From: DASRDB01 sp035652815 | GTDB taxonomy: Bacteria; Chloroflexota; Ktedonobacteria; Ktedonobacterales; Ktedonobacteraceae | Direction of reading: 5' to 3' | Assembly: GCA_035652815.1 (NCBI GenBank) | Contig: DASRDB010000022.1 | Span: 248,001-312,000, forward strand | DNA: 64,000 nt | In this document: one piece after another, positions 43,803 to 52,902 of the stretch | Layout of the letters: every line of letters begins with the position of its first letter | Numbering within the stretch: position 1 is the first letter of the stretch | Notes under the pieces: generated by a model | Told to the model about the DNA's origin: nothing | What the model saw: the letters and a program-made list of their open reading frames with translations, nothing else | The model's database searches: none | Position numbers and translations under genes: made by a program

Positions 43803-45329
43803 GTGCAAACCGTAGAAGTGTTGATTGAGCAAAATGCCCTGGGGACGGTTCGTCCTATGGAAGTGGCTGCGAATGCCCCAGTTGCCGCGCTGGTGCCAGC
43901 CATTGTTGATGAGTTGCAGTTGCCACAGACCGACCTCTTTGGTAATCGTCTGGTCTATATGTTGCGTTACGCGCCAGGAGGGCCGGTTGTGCCAGAAAAT
44001 AAAAGCCTGCTGGCCGCAGGAATTCGTTCTGGCGCAAGGCTTGCCCTGGATTCAGTTGTCCTGGACAAGGAATCTGTGGCAACTTTGACGCGAGATGGAA
44101 TGCCCGCTAAATCTGCTGAATTTTATAATTCGCAAACGATAGCTGATCCTGCGTCCTTTTCGCCGTTACCTCGTGTTGGTATTCATACTTCTGCGTCCTT
44201 ACCCGTCGTCAATAAACCTCAACGGGGTCGCTGGACGCGCCGCGCTTTTCTCCTTGCCACCGGAGCAGTGTTGGGAGTTGGCACCACCGGACTGGGGTAT
44301 GCCGCGTATCGTTCCTACCTGATGCCGTCGTCTATGACGAAGAATCTGCCTGCAAAGAGCGCTCAGGGAACACCAGCTCACCCAACAGCCACAGCTACTA
44401 CTTTCATGACACCGAAAGGAGCCAGGGCCGCGCTTACTTTTACGCAACATCATCAAACGGTGCGGGTAGTGACCTGGTCGCCCAATGGAACAATGCTTGC
44501 CAGTGGCGCAAATGATGGATTCCTCTTCACCTGGAATCTGAATGACGTGGTTCAGTTGCAGATACGTCCAGGTGATCGCGTGCGCGCCCTTGCCTGGTCG
44601 CCCGATGGACAGCAACTGGCGGCGGGCATAGGAACGCGCGTGGTTTTCTTCAATGCCCTTACCGGAGTGAAGCTTGGAGATGGCGCGCAGCATAAAGGCA
44701 TCGTCTCGACCCTTTCCTGGTCGCCGCTGAAACCACTGCGTGTAGTGTCCGGCGCGGCGGATAAAACAGCCATCGTATGGGATGGGACGAATTATACTCC
44801 TCAGACCGTCTTCACGCGCCATCCCACGCCACTTACCTCGGCCTCGTGGGCGGCGGATGGCACAACGATTGCTACAGCTTCGCAGGGGGGCGTGGCGCGC
44901 ATCTGGAATGCCAACAATGGTCAGCAGGTGCATGGCTTTTACATGGATACGCCGCAACCAGATCGCGTGCTGGCTTTCGCGCCCGTTGGTAGCATGCTGG
45001 CCGTTGGCGCTGATGATGGCGTTGTTCGTCTCTGGAACGGCCTGACCTGCCAGAAGACCAGTCAGGACGGCAATCAATGCCTCGATACACCGCAGCGCAT
45101 ACATGCTTCCAATGGTCCCGTTCGCTCGCTTGGCTGGTCTCCAGATGGTCGCTTTCTAGCAACGGGAGGTGATGATGGTTCGTTATCGGTCTGGAATCCC
45201 ATGCAGAGCCAGACGCCATTGCTGACGGTCCATCATAACGCGCCGGTGTTTTTCCTCTCCTGGTCTCCCAACGGCAATCAGATTGCTGCTGCATCTGGAA
45301 ATAACGTGACGATCTGGGAACTATTTTAA
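43803..45329 (+). CDS. Ubiquitin-like domain - Tat-type anchor - WD40 propeller protein
   Basis: 508 residues. Residues 1-85 look like a beta-grasp, EsaB/YukD-like fold (VEVLIEQN, LVPAIVDELQLP, NRLVYMLRYAPGGPVVPENKSLLAAGIRSGARL). After a Ser/Pro linker, TRRAFLLATGAVLGVG (145-160) is a twin-arginine motif plus hydrophobic segment. The rest is a WD40 propeller with recurrent WSPDG blades to WELF at the end. Topology inference: ubiquitin-like part inside, propeller outside. YukD-like domains are associated with type VII secretion in Firmicutes, but no ESX gene is nearby. GTG 43803, ribosome site AAGGGGAG. Confidence 0.82.
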   Translation: MQTVEVLIEQNALGTVRPMEVAANAPVAALVPAIVDELQLPQTDLFGNRLVYMLRYAPGGPVVPENKSLLAAGIRSGARLALDSVVLDKESVATLTRDGMPAKSAEFYNSQTIADPASFSPLPRVGIHTSASLPVVNKPQRGRWTRRAFLLATGAVLGVGTTGLGYAAYRSYLMPSSMTKNLPAKSAQGTPAHPTATATTFMTPKGARAALTFTQHHQTVRVVTWSPNGTMLASGANDGFLFTWNLNDVVQLQIRPGDRVRALAWSPDGQQLAAGIGTRVVFFNALTGVKLGDGAQHKGIVSTLSWSPLKPLRVVSGAADKTAIVWDGTNYTPQTVFTRHPTPLTSASWAADGTTIATASQGGVARIWNANNGQQVHGFYMDTPQPDRVLAFAPVGSMLAVGADDGVVRLWNGLTCQKTSQDGNQCLDTPQRIHASNGPVRSLGWSPDGRFLATGGDDGSLSVWNPMQSQTPLLTVHHNAPVFFLSWSPNGNQIAAASGNNVTIWELF

Positions 45330-45358
45330 GCCGCGCTTTCCTGGAACTCCTGCAATAC

Positions 45359-45398
45359 AATGCTCGATGCAACGTCTACAAAGGTAGCATCGAGCATT
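45359..45398 (+). terminator. 12-bp perfect hairpin after the WD40 gene
   Basis: 45359-45370 pairs with 45387-45398, followed by TTCTGTTGG. It lies immediately upstream of the PQQ-propeller remnant. Confidence 0.65.
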
Positions 45399-45403
45399 TT
45401 CTG

Positions 45404-45949
45404 TTGGATAATGCGCCGATGTTCGGTTTTGATGCGAGTCACAGCCGCACCCTGGCTTATGCAAACACCATCACAAGCGCAAATGCGGCTCATCTCGTAC
45501 CGGATTGGACCTCATTGCCCACCGGGGGCAGTATTTTCTCGTCGCCTGTGCTATTCAATGGCATTGTCTACGCCGGTTCCTTTGATGGACATCTCTATGC
45601 CTTTGCCGCTGACGGCTGTGGCAGGATAAATTGCCCGCCCCTCTGGATGTCAACCTTTCTAGGCGACCGCCTTTTTTCGACTCCGGCGGTCTACAATGGT
45701 GTGGTCTACATCGGTTCCTACGATCATCGCCTGTACGCGCTCAGTGCTTCTGGATGTGGCAACTTTACCTGTTCGCCGTTGTGGAGGTCTGTACCGACGG
45801 GCGGGCAAATCGATTCCTCGCCTCTGTGGGTGTCGCCACCCGCTCACGACGCGCTTTTTTCTTCACCTGTAATAGCGAAAGGCGCGGTCTATATCGGCTC
45901 GCTCGACCATTCCCTGTATGCTTTCCATTTGCCGGAAACGAATCCTTAG
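45404..45949 (+). pseudogene. PQQ/outer-membrane-like beta-propeller remnant (5'-truncated)
   Basis: The 181-residue frame carries four PQQ-like blades (GFDASHSRTLAY, SLPTGGSIFSSPVLFNGIVYAGS, FSTPAVYNGVVYIGSYDHRLYAL, FSSPVIAKGAVYIGSLDHSLYAF). Whole proteins of this kind start with a secretion signal before MFGFD and have more blades. Here it starts (TTG 45404 or ATG 45419) 6 bases after a terminator hairpin, without signal peptide, promoter or ribosome site, and blade three is shortened (SPLWVSPPAHDAL). It ends 4 bases before the convergent esterase stop. A truncated leftover is the simplest reading; a short functional protein is not excluded. Confidence 0.6.
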
Positions 45950-45952
45950 AAC

Positions 45953-46993
45953 TCATGGCAGCGGATGCGCCTGGAAAAATTGCCAGAGAACCTGCGCCGC
46001 TGTTTCTCTATGAATGAGGGGTGGCCAGGAATGCCCGCCATTCTCAATACGGTAGTGAACAATACTCGAATTGCCTTTGCAATCCTGCCATTGCATACCT
46101 GTGACTCGCGGCTCCTTCAAAAAGACGGTCGGCCCTGAAGTGCAGCCATCGCGTGTTGCCCATGCCTGGAGATACTGGAGAACAGGCGGTAAAGGCCAAT
46201 CGGGATTGACATTCTCGGATGTGCCGTTATAAGGCAGAAGTGGGTCTGCTGAGCCATGTATGTTCAAGATGGAGACTGGCCGCCCCGGATGGCAACCGCC
46301 GGGAATAGCGTAGTAATTAGCAGACATAGGGCCGAAAGACGCGACCCGGCCAGCAAGGCGACATGCCAGCAAATAGGTTAGCCCTCCCCCATTCGAGAAG
46401 CCCATTGCATAGATGCGATGCGCGTCAACGCAATACTTTGCTTGCAGGTCATTGAGGATGTCACTCACGAAAAGCACATCATCGACCCCGAAATCGATGG
46501 GGCCGACATCCGCCCAGAAATACTTACCATTGATCGCATTGCGCAATCCCTGGGGGTAGACCGCGAGAAAGTCCTGCGTATCAGCTAACTCCGAAAAACC
46601 TGAGCTTTTTTCCATGCCCTCACCTGTGCCGGTGAAGCCGTGAAAGGAGAGGACGACCGCGACCGGGCGCGTATTGGTATAGTTTTTCGGAACATGGATG
46701 CGATAACTGCGCGTATGCTGTCCGATAGACTCGGCAGGATGAGCGGCAATGGTGACGTCTGCGCTGGTTCCTGGAATAATGAGTGAAGCTTTACCACACC
46801 CTGTTGTGGTGACCGGGTGATTGATAGGGATAGTATCTGAGGAAACGGTATATTTTCCTGGAGTTGGTTGGCGAGATGGAGATAAAGAAGCTGTATCGCA
46901 GCCGGATAGTATCAGGCATGCGAGCAGCAACATGCAAGGAAAGAGCGAAGGTAAACCATGCGAGGAATTGCGCCAAAGAACCTGTCGCAACAT
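45953..46993 (-). CDS. Lipoprotein esterase / PHB-depolymerase-like (LpqC family, CE1)
   Basis: 346 residues. Signal with lipobox LSGC (Cys32), then an alpha/beta-hydrolase: oxyanion region VVLSFHGFTG, nucleophile GFSNGGG, Asp in HGSADPLLPY, His in GGHSWPP. This is the LpqC / feruloyl esterase / PHB depolymerase layout. Several Cys (at about 66, 188, 208, 235, 284, 306) could form disulfides outside the cell. It would cleave extracellular esters. ATG 46993 follows GGGAGG at 5 bases. Confidence 0.88.
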   Translation of the reverse strand: MLRQVLWRNSSHGLPSLFPCMLLLACLILSGCDTASLSPSRQPTPGKYTVSSDTIPINHPVTTTGCGKASLIIPGTSADVTIAAHPAESIGQHTRSYRIHVPKNYTNTRPVAVVLSFHGFTGTGEGMEKSSGFSELADTQDFLAVYPQGLRNAINGKYFWADVGPIDFGVDDVLFVSDILNDLQAKYCVDAHRIYAMGFSNGGGLTYLLACRLAGRVASFGPMSANYYAIPGGCHPGRPVSILNIHGSADPLLPYNGTSENVNPDWPLPPVLQYLQAWATRDGCTSGPTVFLKEPRVTGMQWQDCKGNSSIVHYRIENGGHSWPPLIHRETAAQVLWQFFQAHPLP

Positions 46994-47020
46994 GCTTGCC
47001 TCCCTTTGCAGAACGCAGGA

Positions 47021-47085
47021 GCGATAGGGGAGGCAACCCGGTGGGAGCTTGCAACCACCAGGTTTGCATCCTCCAGACCTATCGT
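47021..47085. terminator. Long imperfect hairpin after the polyprenyl synthase gene
   Basis: GCGATAGG...GGAGG...CAACCCGGTGG on the left pairs imperfectly with CCACCAGGTTTGC...CCTCC...CCTATCGT on the right (about 25 pairs with bulges), located 45 bases past the polyprenyl synthase stop on minus. Confidence 0.5.
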
Positions 47086-47129
47086 TTCAGACGGAAAAGA
47101 GGCGAAACTATTGCAATATTTTTGTTGGT

Positions 47130-48242
47130 TTAAGTCTGGCTGGCTTCTTCTACGAATTGAACCAGCCTGTCCATGTCCTCAAGCGCGCGTTTTGAAATCT
47201 CGCCTGTTGTTGCCGGAACGTTTGCCAGCGCTTCGTGAGCCAGTCGGCACTGCTCAGCCAGGAATGCGAGGCAGTAGGCCTGTGTTTCTGTGCGGGCGAA
47301 AATATCCAGCACCGTTGTCACCTGTTCAGGGGTGACAGGCTCCGACTGCGTGTAGATGGCTAGCAGCCGTTGCCGGTCTTGCTCATTCGCATGTTCGAGC
47401 GCATGCAGGATGGGCAGGCTCTTTTTACGGCGATAAATATCTCCGGCGGGTGTTTTTCCCGATTCGGCGGCGCTTGCCCAAACACCGAGCAGGTCATCGC
47501 GTACTTGAAAGGCGACCCCCATTGCCTGCCCAAAATTGCGCAGTCGTTCGATAACCGCGTTTTCTCGCGTGCCTAAAAGGGCTCCCATTTCGGCAGCACA
47601 GGCCATCAACGCGCCCGTTTTGCGGCGAATCATGTCGATATACATGGCAACGGAGACGGTTGTTTGCCGTTCAAAGCTGATGTCAAGGTACTGGCCCTCG
47701 GAAAGGACAAGGCAGGCGCTATCAAGCGCCAGGCCGAGGCGAACAGCTACTGCGGGATTCACGCCTCGCTCGACGACCTGCCAGAGCGTCTGGCGAGCCA
47801 GGGCAAACATGCCATCACCCGTGTTGATGGCCTGCGGAATGCCCCAGATATTCCAGAGCGTTGCGCGGTGACGGCGTTCGCGGTCGCCGTCCTCAATATC
47901 GTCATGAATGAGCGTGAAGTTATGGGTCAGTTCGATGGCAACTGCCGCAGGTAAGGCCTGGAAAAGGTGGGTTTGCCCGGCTGAATATTGACCATTCGCG
48001 CTCGCTGCCTCGAACGAGAGCAGGAGCAGCGTTGGGCGTAACAACTTCCCTGGATTGCTGGAAACCGGCGAGAAGCTTACATCCACCCAGCCAAGATGGT
48101 ATTGCATCTGACCATAATACGCGGACAGGTCGGCAACGCCAGGAATGCTGGCCTGGGACTGCGCCTGCTCGATGACGCGCCGCATTTCGGAGAGTATTTC
48201 CTGCTGATAACGTCCAAGGGTTATTTGTATGGTAGGTGTCAT
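47130..48242 (-). CDS. Polyprenyl (geranylgeranyl-type) diphosphate synthase
   Basis: 370 residues, all-helical. First aspartate-rich motif IHDDIEDGDRERR (DDxxD), second region FQVRDDLLGVW, where the usual DDxxD is DDLLG as in several bacterial and archaeal GGPP synthases. PGKLLRPTLLLLS is the GK(R/L)LRP substrate-binding motif. It condenses IPP with allylic diphosphates to make C15-C20+ chains for quinones, carotenoids or lipids. ATG 48242 is chosen as a family-like N-terminus; a TTG at 48251 in frame is possible. The ribosome site is weak in either case. Confidence 0.9.
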   Translation of the reverse strand: MTPTIQITLGRYQQEILSEMRRVIEQAQSQASIPGVADLSAYYGQMQYHLGWVDVSFSPVSSNPGKLLRPTLLLLSFEAASANGQYSAGQTHLFQALPAAVAIELTHNFTLIHDDIEDGDRERRHRATLWNIWGIPQAINTGDGMFALARQTLWQVVERGVNPAVAVRLGLALDSACLVLSEGQYLDISFERQTTVSVAMYIDMIRRKTGALMACAAEMGALLGTRENAVIERLRNFGQAMGVAFQVRDDLLGVWASAAESGKTPAGDIYRRKKSLPILHALEHANEQDRQRLLAIYTQSEPVTPEQVTTVLDIFARTETQAYCLAFLAEQCRLAHEALANVPATTGEISKRALEDMDRLVQFVEEASQT

Positions 48243-48297
48243 GCTTAACAAAGGCGATTACTTCTCTAAAAGAGCCTCGCCTTTTCCTCCTGATGAT

Positions 48298-48804
48298 TTA
48301 TGGGTGCAGGTAGAAGAAGATGAAGCCTGCTACCGTTCCGGCTACCACTACCCAGCGCGCTACACCCTTTATGCCGCCCACTTTGCGTACTGGCGCGCAA
48401 AGGTCGCAGTAGCGAACCGTATATTGGTAGCGATGGCCGCGCACTCCTTCACGTATGATGCTGACGTTTTCGCTTTTCTGCTGTGTATGTAGATCATCGC
48501 AAATATAGCGCCCGCATCCCTCGCAGCGATATTCATCAATGTAGTGCGAGGTGCGCGAAAGCGACCACTGGTCGGGATACACCTGCGTTCCGCAGACGTA
48601 ACATACCTGCGTCTGGGCCAGCTTCATCTGTCGCTCGGCGCAAGGCGAGTGCTGCTGCTTGGGGAAGTGATCCTGGCACAGGCCCTTATGACACTCGGGG
48701 CAACGACCAAGCGCTTCCTCGTCACATTCGGCGCAGCGCCTTGTCGCTTTCACTCCGGGCCGGTAAGCCTGCCGCTTCGCGGCATCTTTTAGAACATCGG
48801 TCAT
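48298..48804 (-). CDS. Cysteine-rich zinc-binding membrane protein
   Basis: 168 residues with CAEC, CPECHKGLC, CYVC, CEGCGRYIC and CDLC knuckles (three to four zinc sites; the first block resembles a B-box) and a single C-terminal TM helix (about 148-165). It is probably a tail-anchored cytoplasmic zinc-ribbon protein. Function unknown. ATG 48804 follows GGGGGAT. Located 55 bases upstream of the polyprenyl synthase, likely co-transcribed. Confidence 0.78.
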   Translation of the reverse strand: MTDVLKDAAKRQAYRPGVKATRRCAECDEEALGRCPECHKGLCQDHFPKQQHSPCAERQMKLAQTQVCYVCGTQVYPDQWSLSRTSHYIDEYRCEGCGRYICDDLHTQQKSENVSIIREGVRGHRYQYTVRYCDLCAPVRKVGGIKGVARWVVVAGTVAGFIFFYLHP

Positions 48805-49116
48805 ACGTTTTTATCCCCCTTAAGAAATAAACGGAATAATTGCTCTATATAAGATACGTTTGAGAAGGCTAATAGATACTGTCTGTAGTATAGCAGACTA
48901 TTACCTACCTGTCTCTACGTGTCATCCTGAGCGCTGCAAAGGATCTCACGCTTGCCGTGTCGAGCCAGTGAGAGCCTCAGAATCTTCGCGGCGCTCAGGA
49001 GAGGGGCTTTTGCATGGCAGGCTATTTGCAGATCGGCTGCAAAAAAGGTTAAGATGATACTAAAAGCTGGTGCATTGACATAATGCACCGTAAGTTTTGT
49101 AGTCAAAGGACTCTGT
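48805..49116. other. 312-base divergent intergenic region with a repeat copy
   Basis: Between the zinc-ribbon gene (minus) and the FAD oxidoreductase (plus). Contains repeat copy B (48921-49003); otherwise nothing recognised. Confidence 0.65.
48921..49003. repeat. Dispersed REP-like element, copy B (degenerate)
   Basis: GTCATCCTGAGCGCTGCAAA near the left end and a degenerate inverted partner TCTTCGCGGCGCTCAGGA at the right end. More diverged than the other copies. Confidence 0.75.
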
Positions 49117-50325
49117 ATGCAAGCTGGTACATCATCTGAAGCGGAACCTCCTACTGTACATCACCCACTACAACGTATCGTACCCTGGTGGAATGACCTG
49201 AACCCGGCAGTCTATAAGGCCTTACAGCTTCCCACCATTTCTGAAGTGGCTTGCGACCAGGCCGATGTGATTGTGATTGGCGGCGGCGTAGCGGGCCTGA
49301 GCGCCGCGCTCGCCCTGCAAAAACATGGCTTGCGTGTGCTTGTGCTTGAAAAAGAGGCCATACTTGGATTGGGCGCGACCGGGCAAAACGCGGGGATTTT
49401 CACGCCCGGTATTAATATGGCGATGTCCGAGATTCCCGAGGGACATCCGGCGCGCAACTTCTATCCCGAAACGACTGCCCTTTTCCATCAATTGATCGAC
49501 GACGCGAAAGCGCCGGACGCCCTGCTGGATGCTCAACGAACAGGAGCCTTTAACCTGGCAGAAAGCACACGCGCCGCGCATAAATTGGAGCGTGAAGTGA
49601 ACACTCGCCTGGAAGCCGGGCTGCGTGCCGAACTATGGACGCCTCAGCAGGTGGCTGAACGCACACATGGTCGCTTGAATGTAGAAAAGGTCATTTGTGC
49701 CATGTGGTCGCCTGATGAAGGGCGCATTCAGCCGCTTACCCTACTTGCTCATTTCGCGCAAAAGGCAGGCTCGATTGTCACCATAGTTGGACAGGCATTC
49801 GTCACGCACTACGAGGAAATGAGGCAACCTGGAAAGAGCGCATGCTGGCAGGTCACGTTACAGGATGGAACGGTGCTGACCGCCCGCGCGCTGATGAGCT
49901 GTGTCGGGCCGATAGTTGAGGCCAATGCTCGCATCTATGCTCTGGCGTTTGAAGCCGATTTGCCCGAGGACTTTCCCCTTTTTTGGGATGCTTCGCCCTA
50001 CACGTATGCCGACTATCGACCAGGGCATGGCCGCCTGGGTGTGAGCGGCGGACGTTACGGGAAGGCTGGTGTCACGAAACATGATGAGTCGTATTACCAA
50101 CGGCTCGCTGACTCGACCCGCCACTGGCTCCCGGAACTGGCGGCTCAGCAGCCTTGCTATAAATGGGCGGTTGACCTGTATGTGACAGCCGATTTGATTC
50201 CTGAGATGCGTGTGCTGGAAGCAGCGGCCCCCGGCGTCTCTATTGAGGGACTGGGCGCGCATGGTGTTCTTCCCAGCATGGTGCTTGCCGAACGCGCCGC
50301 ATCTTATCTGGTGGCGAACCTGTAA
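49117..50325 (+). CDS. FAD-dependent oxidoreductase, DAO family
   Basis: 402 residues. The FAD dinucleotide fold VIVIGGGVAGLSAALAL spans 51-67, followed by LEKE (acidic end of beta 2) and GATGQNAGIF. The middle substrate domain and the final ADLIPEMRVLE..GVSIEGLGAHGVLPSMVLAE complete a D-amino-acid-oxidase-like fold. It probably oxidises an amine such as glycine, sarcosine or another amino acid. ATG 49117 with AAAGGA upstream. First gene of a run with folP and folC, with 18- and 16-base gaps; its link to folate is unclear. Confidence 0.82.
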   Translation: MQAGTSSEAEPPTVHHPLQRIVPWWNDLNPAVYKALQLPTISEVACDQADVIVIGGGVAGLSAALALQKHGLRVLVLEKEAILGLGATGQNAGIFTPGINMAMSEIPEGHPARNFYPETTALFHQLIDDAKAPDALLDAQRTGAFNLAESTRAAHKLEREVNTRLEAGLRAELWTPQQVAERTHGRLNVEKVICAMWSPDEGRIQPLTLLAHFAQKAGSIVTIVGQAFVTHYEEMRQPGKSACWQVTLQDGTVLTARALMSCVGPIVEANARIYALAFEADLPEDFPLFWDASPYTYADYRPGHGRLGVSGGRYGKAGVTKHDESYYQRLADSTRHWLPELAAQQPCYKWAVDLYVTADLIPEMRVLEAAAPGVSIEGLGAHGVLPSMVLAERAASYLVANL

Positions 50326-50343
50326 GCAAAGGAAAGTACAGAT

Positions 50344-51210
50344 ATGTCGGAGACACTACCAGATACAATCTGGGCAAATCATCGCCTGGAGTGGGGAAAG
50401 AGAACCTATGTTATGGGCATTCTCAACGTCACTCCCGATTCCTTCTCTGGCGATGGTTTGATCTCGGAGCAACTGACGAGTGAAATGCTTGTCGAACGCG
50501 CAGTGGCTCAGGCGCGCAATTTTGTGGCTGAGGGCGCGACATTCATTGATGTTGGGGGCGAATCGACGCGCCCCAACTTCGCGCCCGTCAGTATCGAGGA
50601 TGAACTTGCGCGTGTGGTGCCTGTTATTCGCGCTCTTGCACAAACCCTACCGCCCGAAATCATCATCTCCATTGACACCTATAAAGCGGAAGTAGCAAGG
50701 CAGGCATTGGATGCGGGTGCTTCGATGCTCAACGATATCTGGGCTTTGCGGCGCGATCCCGAACTGGCTAAGCTTGCCGCCGAGCAAGGGGTTCCTGTGA
50801 TCTTGATGGCGAATATGCGCGAGTTTACCAAACGCGACATTGTCTCCGACGTGATTCGCTTTCTCGCTCAAAGCATCGATCTCGCGCTTGAAGCAGGAAT
50901 TGCCTGGGAGCGGATCATTCTTGATCCTGGTATCGGCTTTGGCACCACGCCGCAGGAGAATTTGACGCTCCTGCGCCGCCTGGGGGAACTGCGCTCCCTG
51001 GGGCGACCAATCCTGCTCGGCACCTCGCGCAAATCGACGATTGGCTATGTCCTGGGTGGCCTGCCCCCCTCAGAGCGAGTCGAGGGAACGGCTGCGACCG
51101 TCGCGTTGGGAATAGCACAGGGGGCAGATATCGTTCGTGTACATGATGTGCATGAAATGATGCGCGTGGTAAAAATGAGTGATGCCATCGTGCGAGGAAC
51201 TCTCTTTTGA
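50344..51210 (+). CDS. folP: Dihydropteroate synthase
   Basis: 288 residues. MGILNVTPDSFSGDG (24-38) binds pterin diphosphate; FIDVGGESTRP, DTYKAEVARQALDAG, LDPGIGFGTT, LLGTSRKS and VRVHDV are the remaining DHPS motifs of the TIM barrel. It joins p-aminobenzoate to hydroxymethyl-dihydropterin. Start ATG 50344, 18 bases after the oxidoreductase. Followed directly by folC, so the last two folate steps are encoded together. Confidence 0.95.
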   Translation: MSETLPDTIWANHRLEWGKRTYVMGILNVTPDSFSGDGLISEQLTSEMLVERAVAQARNFVAEGATFIDVGGESTRPNFAPVSIEDELARVVPVIRALAQTLPPEIIISIDTYKAEVARQALDAGASMLNDIWALRRDPELAKLAAEQGVPVILMANMREFTKRDIVSDVIRFLAQSIDLALEAGIAWERIILDPGIGFGTTPQENLTLLRRLGELRSLGRPILLGTSRKSTIGYVLGGLPPSERVEGTAATVALGIAQGADIVRVHDVHEMMRVVKMSDAIVRGTLF

Positions 51211-51226
51211 AGAAGGTGTATGACAG

Positions 51227-52645
51227 GTGAATTATCAGGAAGCCTTAGCATATCTTTATAGCCTGAGCGATTTTGAGCGCGGCAGCCCGTTCAATCGCCA
51301 GCCGGAACAAAACCTGCCGCGTGAAGCCCGTTTGCTTGAATTACTTGGCAACCCGCAGCAATCATATAGCTGTACCCTCATTGCGGGCACGAAGGGCAAA
51401 GGGTCTACGGCGGCCTGCATCGAGCGTGTGTTACGAGAGGCTGGCCTGCGCACCGGCCTGTATACGCAGCCGGACCTGCATACCTTTCGCGAGCGTATGC
51501 GCGTCAATGGGCAATTGATAAACGAGCAGGAGGTTGGGGAGCTAATGCCAGAGGTCCGCACCGCCGTAGAGACTATTGAACGGACAGGGGAATTCAGCCC
51601 GTATATCACCTACGAGGTCGCTACTGCCCTGGCTTTGCTCTATTTTGCGCGCCAGCAAGTCGATCACGCAGTCCTCGAAGTCGGGCTTGGTGGCCGCCTG
51701 GACGCTACCAATGTGACGCAGCCCCTGGTCTCGGTGATTGCTTCCATTAGCTACGATCACATGCAAATTCTGGGCAACACATTGACTGAGATTGCAACGG
51801 AGAAGGCGGGCATCATCAAAGAGCATGGACTTGTGGTGACTTCTGCTCAGGCACCTGAAGCGCTGCTAGCTATCGCAAGAGTATGCCAGCATCGGCAGGC
51901 AACGATGATTCGGGTTGGCTCTTTTGCTGGCGACCCCGCACAGGCCGAGGTGGATAGCGGCCGTTTGCCGGGTCTCAGCTACCGGTACAAATTGGAAGAG
52001 CGACTTGATGCCGGGCAGCGTTTCACGGTTCAGACTCCTGAACGCACATATGAGAACCTGGAAATACCTCTTGCTGGTTTGCATCAACTGGAAAATGCCA
52101 CGCTGGCTGTTGCCACGTTAGAGATGTTACGCGCAAAAGGTATAAGTTGGGATGAGCAGGCGCTGCGTGAGGGATTGCGCAAGGTCTTCTGGCCTGCGCG
52201 CATAGAGATTGTGGGGCGTAATCCAACCATCGTGGTTGATGGAGCGCATAATACCGACTCGATGCAGAAATTGGTGGAAACGCTGCAAGAGTTATACCCT
52301 GAACGTCGTTTGATCGTGGTGCTGGGCGTTGCGCGAGATAAGGACCTGCCGGGTATTGCGCAGGTTCTATCGCATGTAGATAGCGTGATTTTGACGCGCA
52401 TGGCAAATCCGCGTGCTGCCAGCATTGAAGCATTGAAGGGATTGTTTGCGGAGTATGCCCCCAGGATACAGGTGTATGCGGAAGAACGGAGTAATGCTGC
52501 AATGGAGCTGGCCTTGCAAATCGCAGGCCGAGAAGATGTGATTTGCGCGACCGGCTCGCTCTACCTGGCCGCCGAGATACTACGATGGGCTGCGGCTCGT
52601 GGCGATCATGTTGCGGCGACCACAATTGAGGGAGTAGACCATTAA
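51227..52645 (+). CDS. folC: Folylpolyglutamate synthase / dihydrofolate synthase
   Basis: 472 residues. P-loop GTKGKGST at 54-61, HLHTFRERMRVNG-type folate region (DLHTFRERMRVNG), YFARQQVDHAVLEVGLGGRLDATN, SYDHMQILGNT and DGAHN at the C-terminal domain are Mur-ligase/FolC motifs. It adds glutamate to dihydropteroate and to reduced folates. GTG 51227, with AGAAGG about 10 bases upstream, 16 bases after folP. Confidence 0.94.
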   Translation: MNYQEALAYLYSLSDFERGSPFNRQPEQNLPREARLLELLGNPQQSYSCTLIAGTKGKGSTAACIERVLREAGLRTGLYTQPDLHTFRERMRVNGQLINEQEVGELMPEVRTAVETIERTGEFSPYITYEVATALALLYFARQQVDHAVLEVGLGGRLDATNVTQPLVSVIASISYDHMQILGNTLTEIATEKAGIIKEHGLVVTSAQAPEALLAIARVCQHRQATMIRVGSFAGDPAQAEVDSGRLPGLSYRYKLEERLDAGQRFTVQTPERTYENLEIPLAGLHQLENATLAVATLEMLRAKGISWDEQALREGLRKVFWPARIEIVGRNPTIVVDGAHNTDSMQKLVETLQELYPERRLIVVLGVARDKDLPGIAQVLSHVDSVILTRMANPRAASIEALKGLFAEYAPRIQVYAEERSNAAMELALQIAGREDVICATGSLYLAAEILRWAAARGDHVAATTIEGVDH

Positions 52646-52680
52646 AAGATACCGGCCAGAAATGAGAAGGCCGGTATCTT
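52646..52680. terminator. 12-bp perfect hairpin between folC and the KGG gene
   Basis: 52646-52657 pairs with 52669-52680. It serves convergent folC (plus) and the KGG-domain gene (minus). Confidence 0.7.
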
Positions 52681-52689
52681 CGAGTTGCT

Positions 52690-52902
52690 TTATGATTGGG
52701 CTGTTCCTTGAGTCGCCGCTTTTCTTAAAGCGTAACGCGCGCTTCCCTTCTTTCCTGCCGCCGAGGCCTCTTCCGCCGTCCACTGGTGCGCAGTACCTCG
52801 GGCCTGCGATGTCTTGCCGCCTTTGCTGGCAATTTCTCTTCGACGCTCTGGACTCATTGCGGCAAGGCCGCGCGCACGTCCGGTGTACTTACGTAAAACC
52901 AT
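52690..52902 (-). CDS. KGG-domain general stress protein (70 aa)
   Basis: RGLAAMSPERRREIASKGGKTSQARGTAHQWTAEEASAAGKKG contains two KGG/KKG stress motifs (the con-10/YciG-type repeat 'M(D/S)P..RREIASKGG'). Short, basic, disordered. These proteins accumulate under desiccation or general stress; mechanism unknown. ATG 52902 follows GAGAGGAG. Convergent with folC. Confidence 0.87.
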   Translation of the reverse strand: MVLRKYTGRARGLAAMSPERRREIASKGGKTSQARGTAHQWTAEEASAAGKKGSARYALRKAATQGTAQS

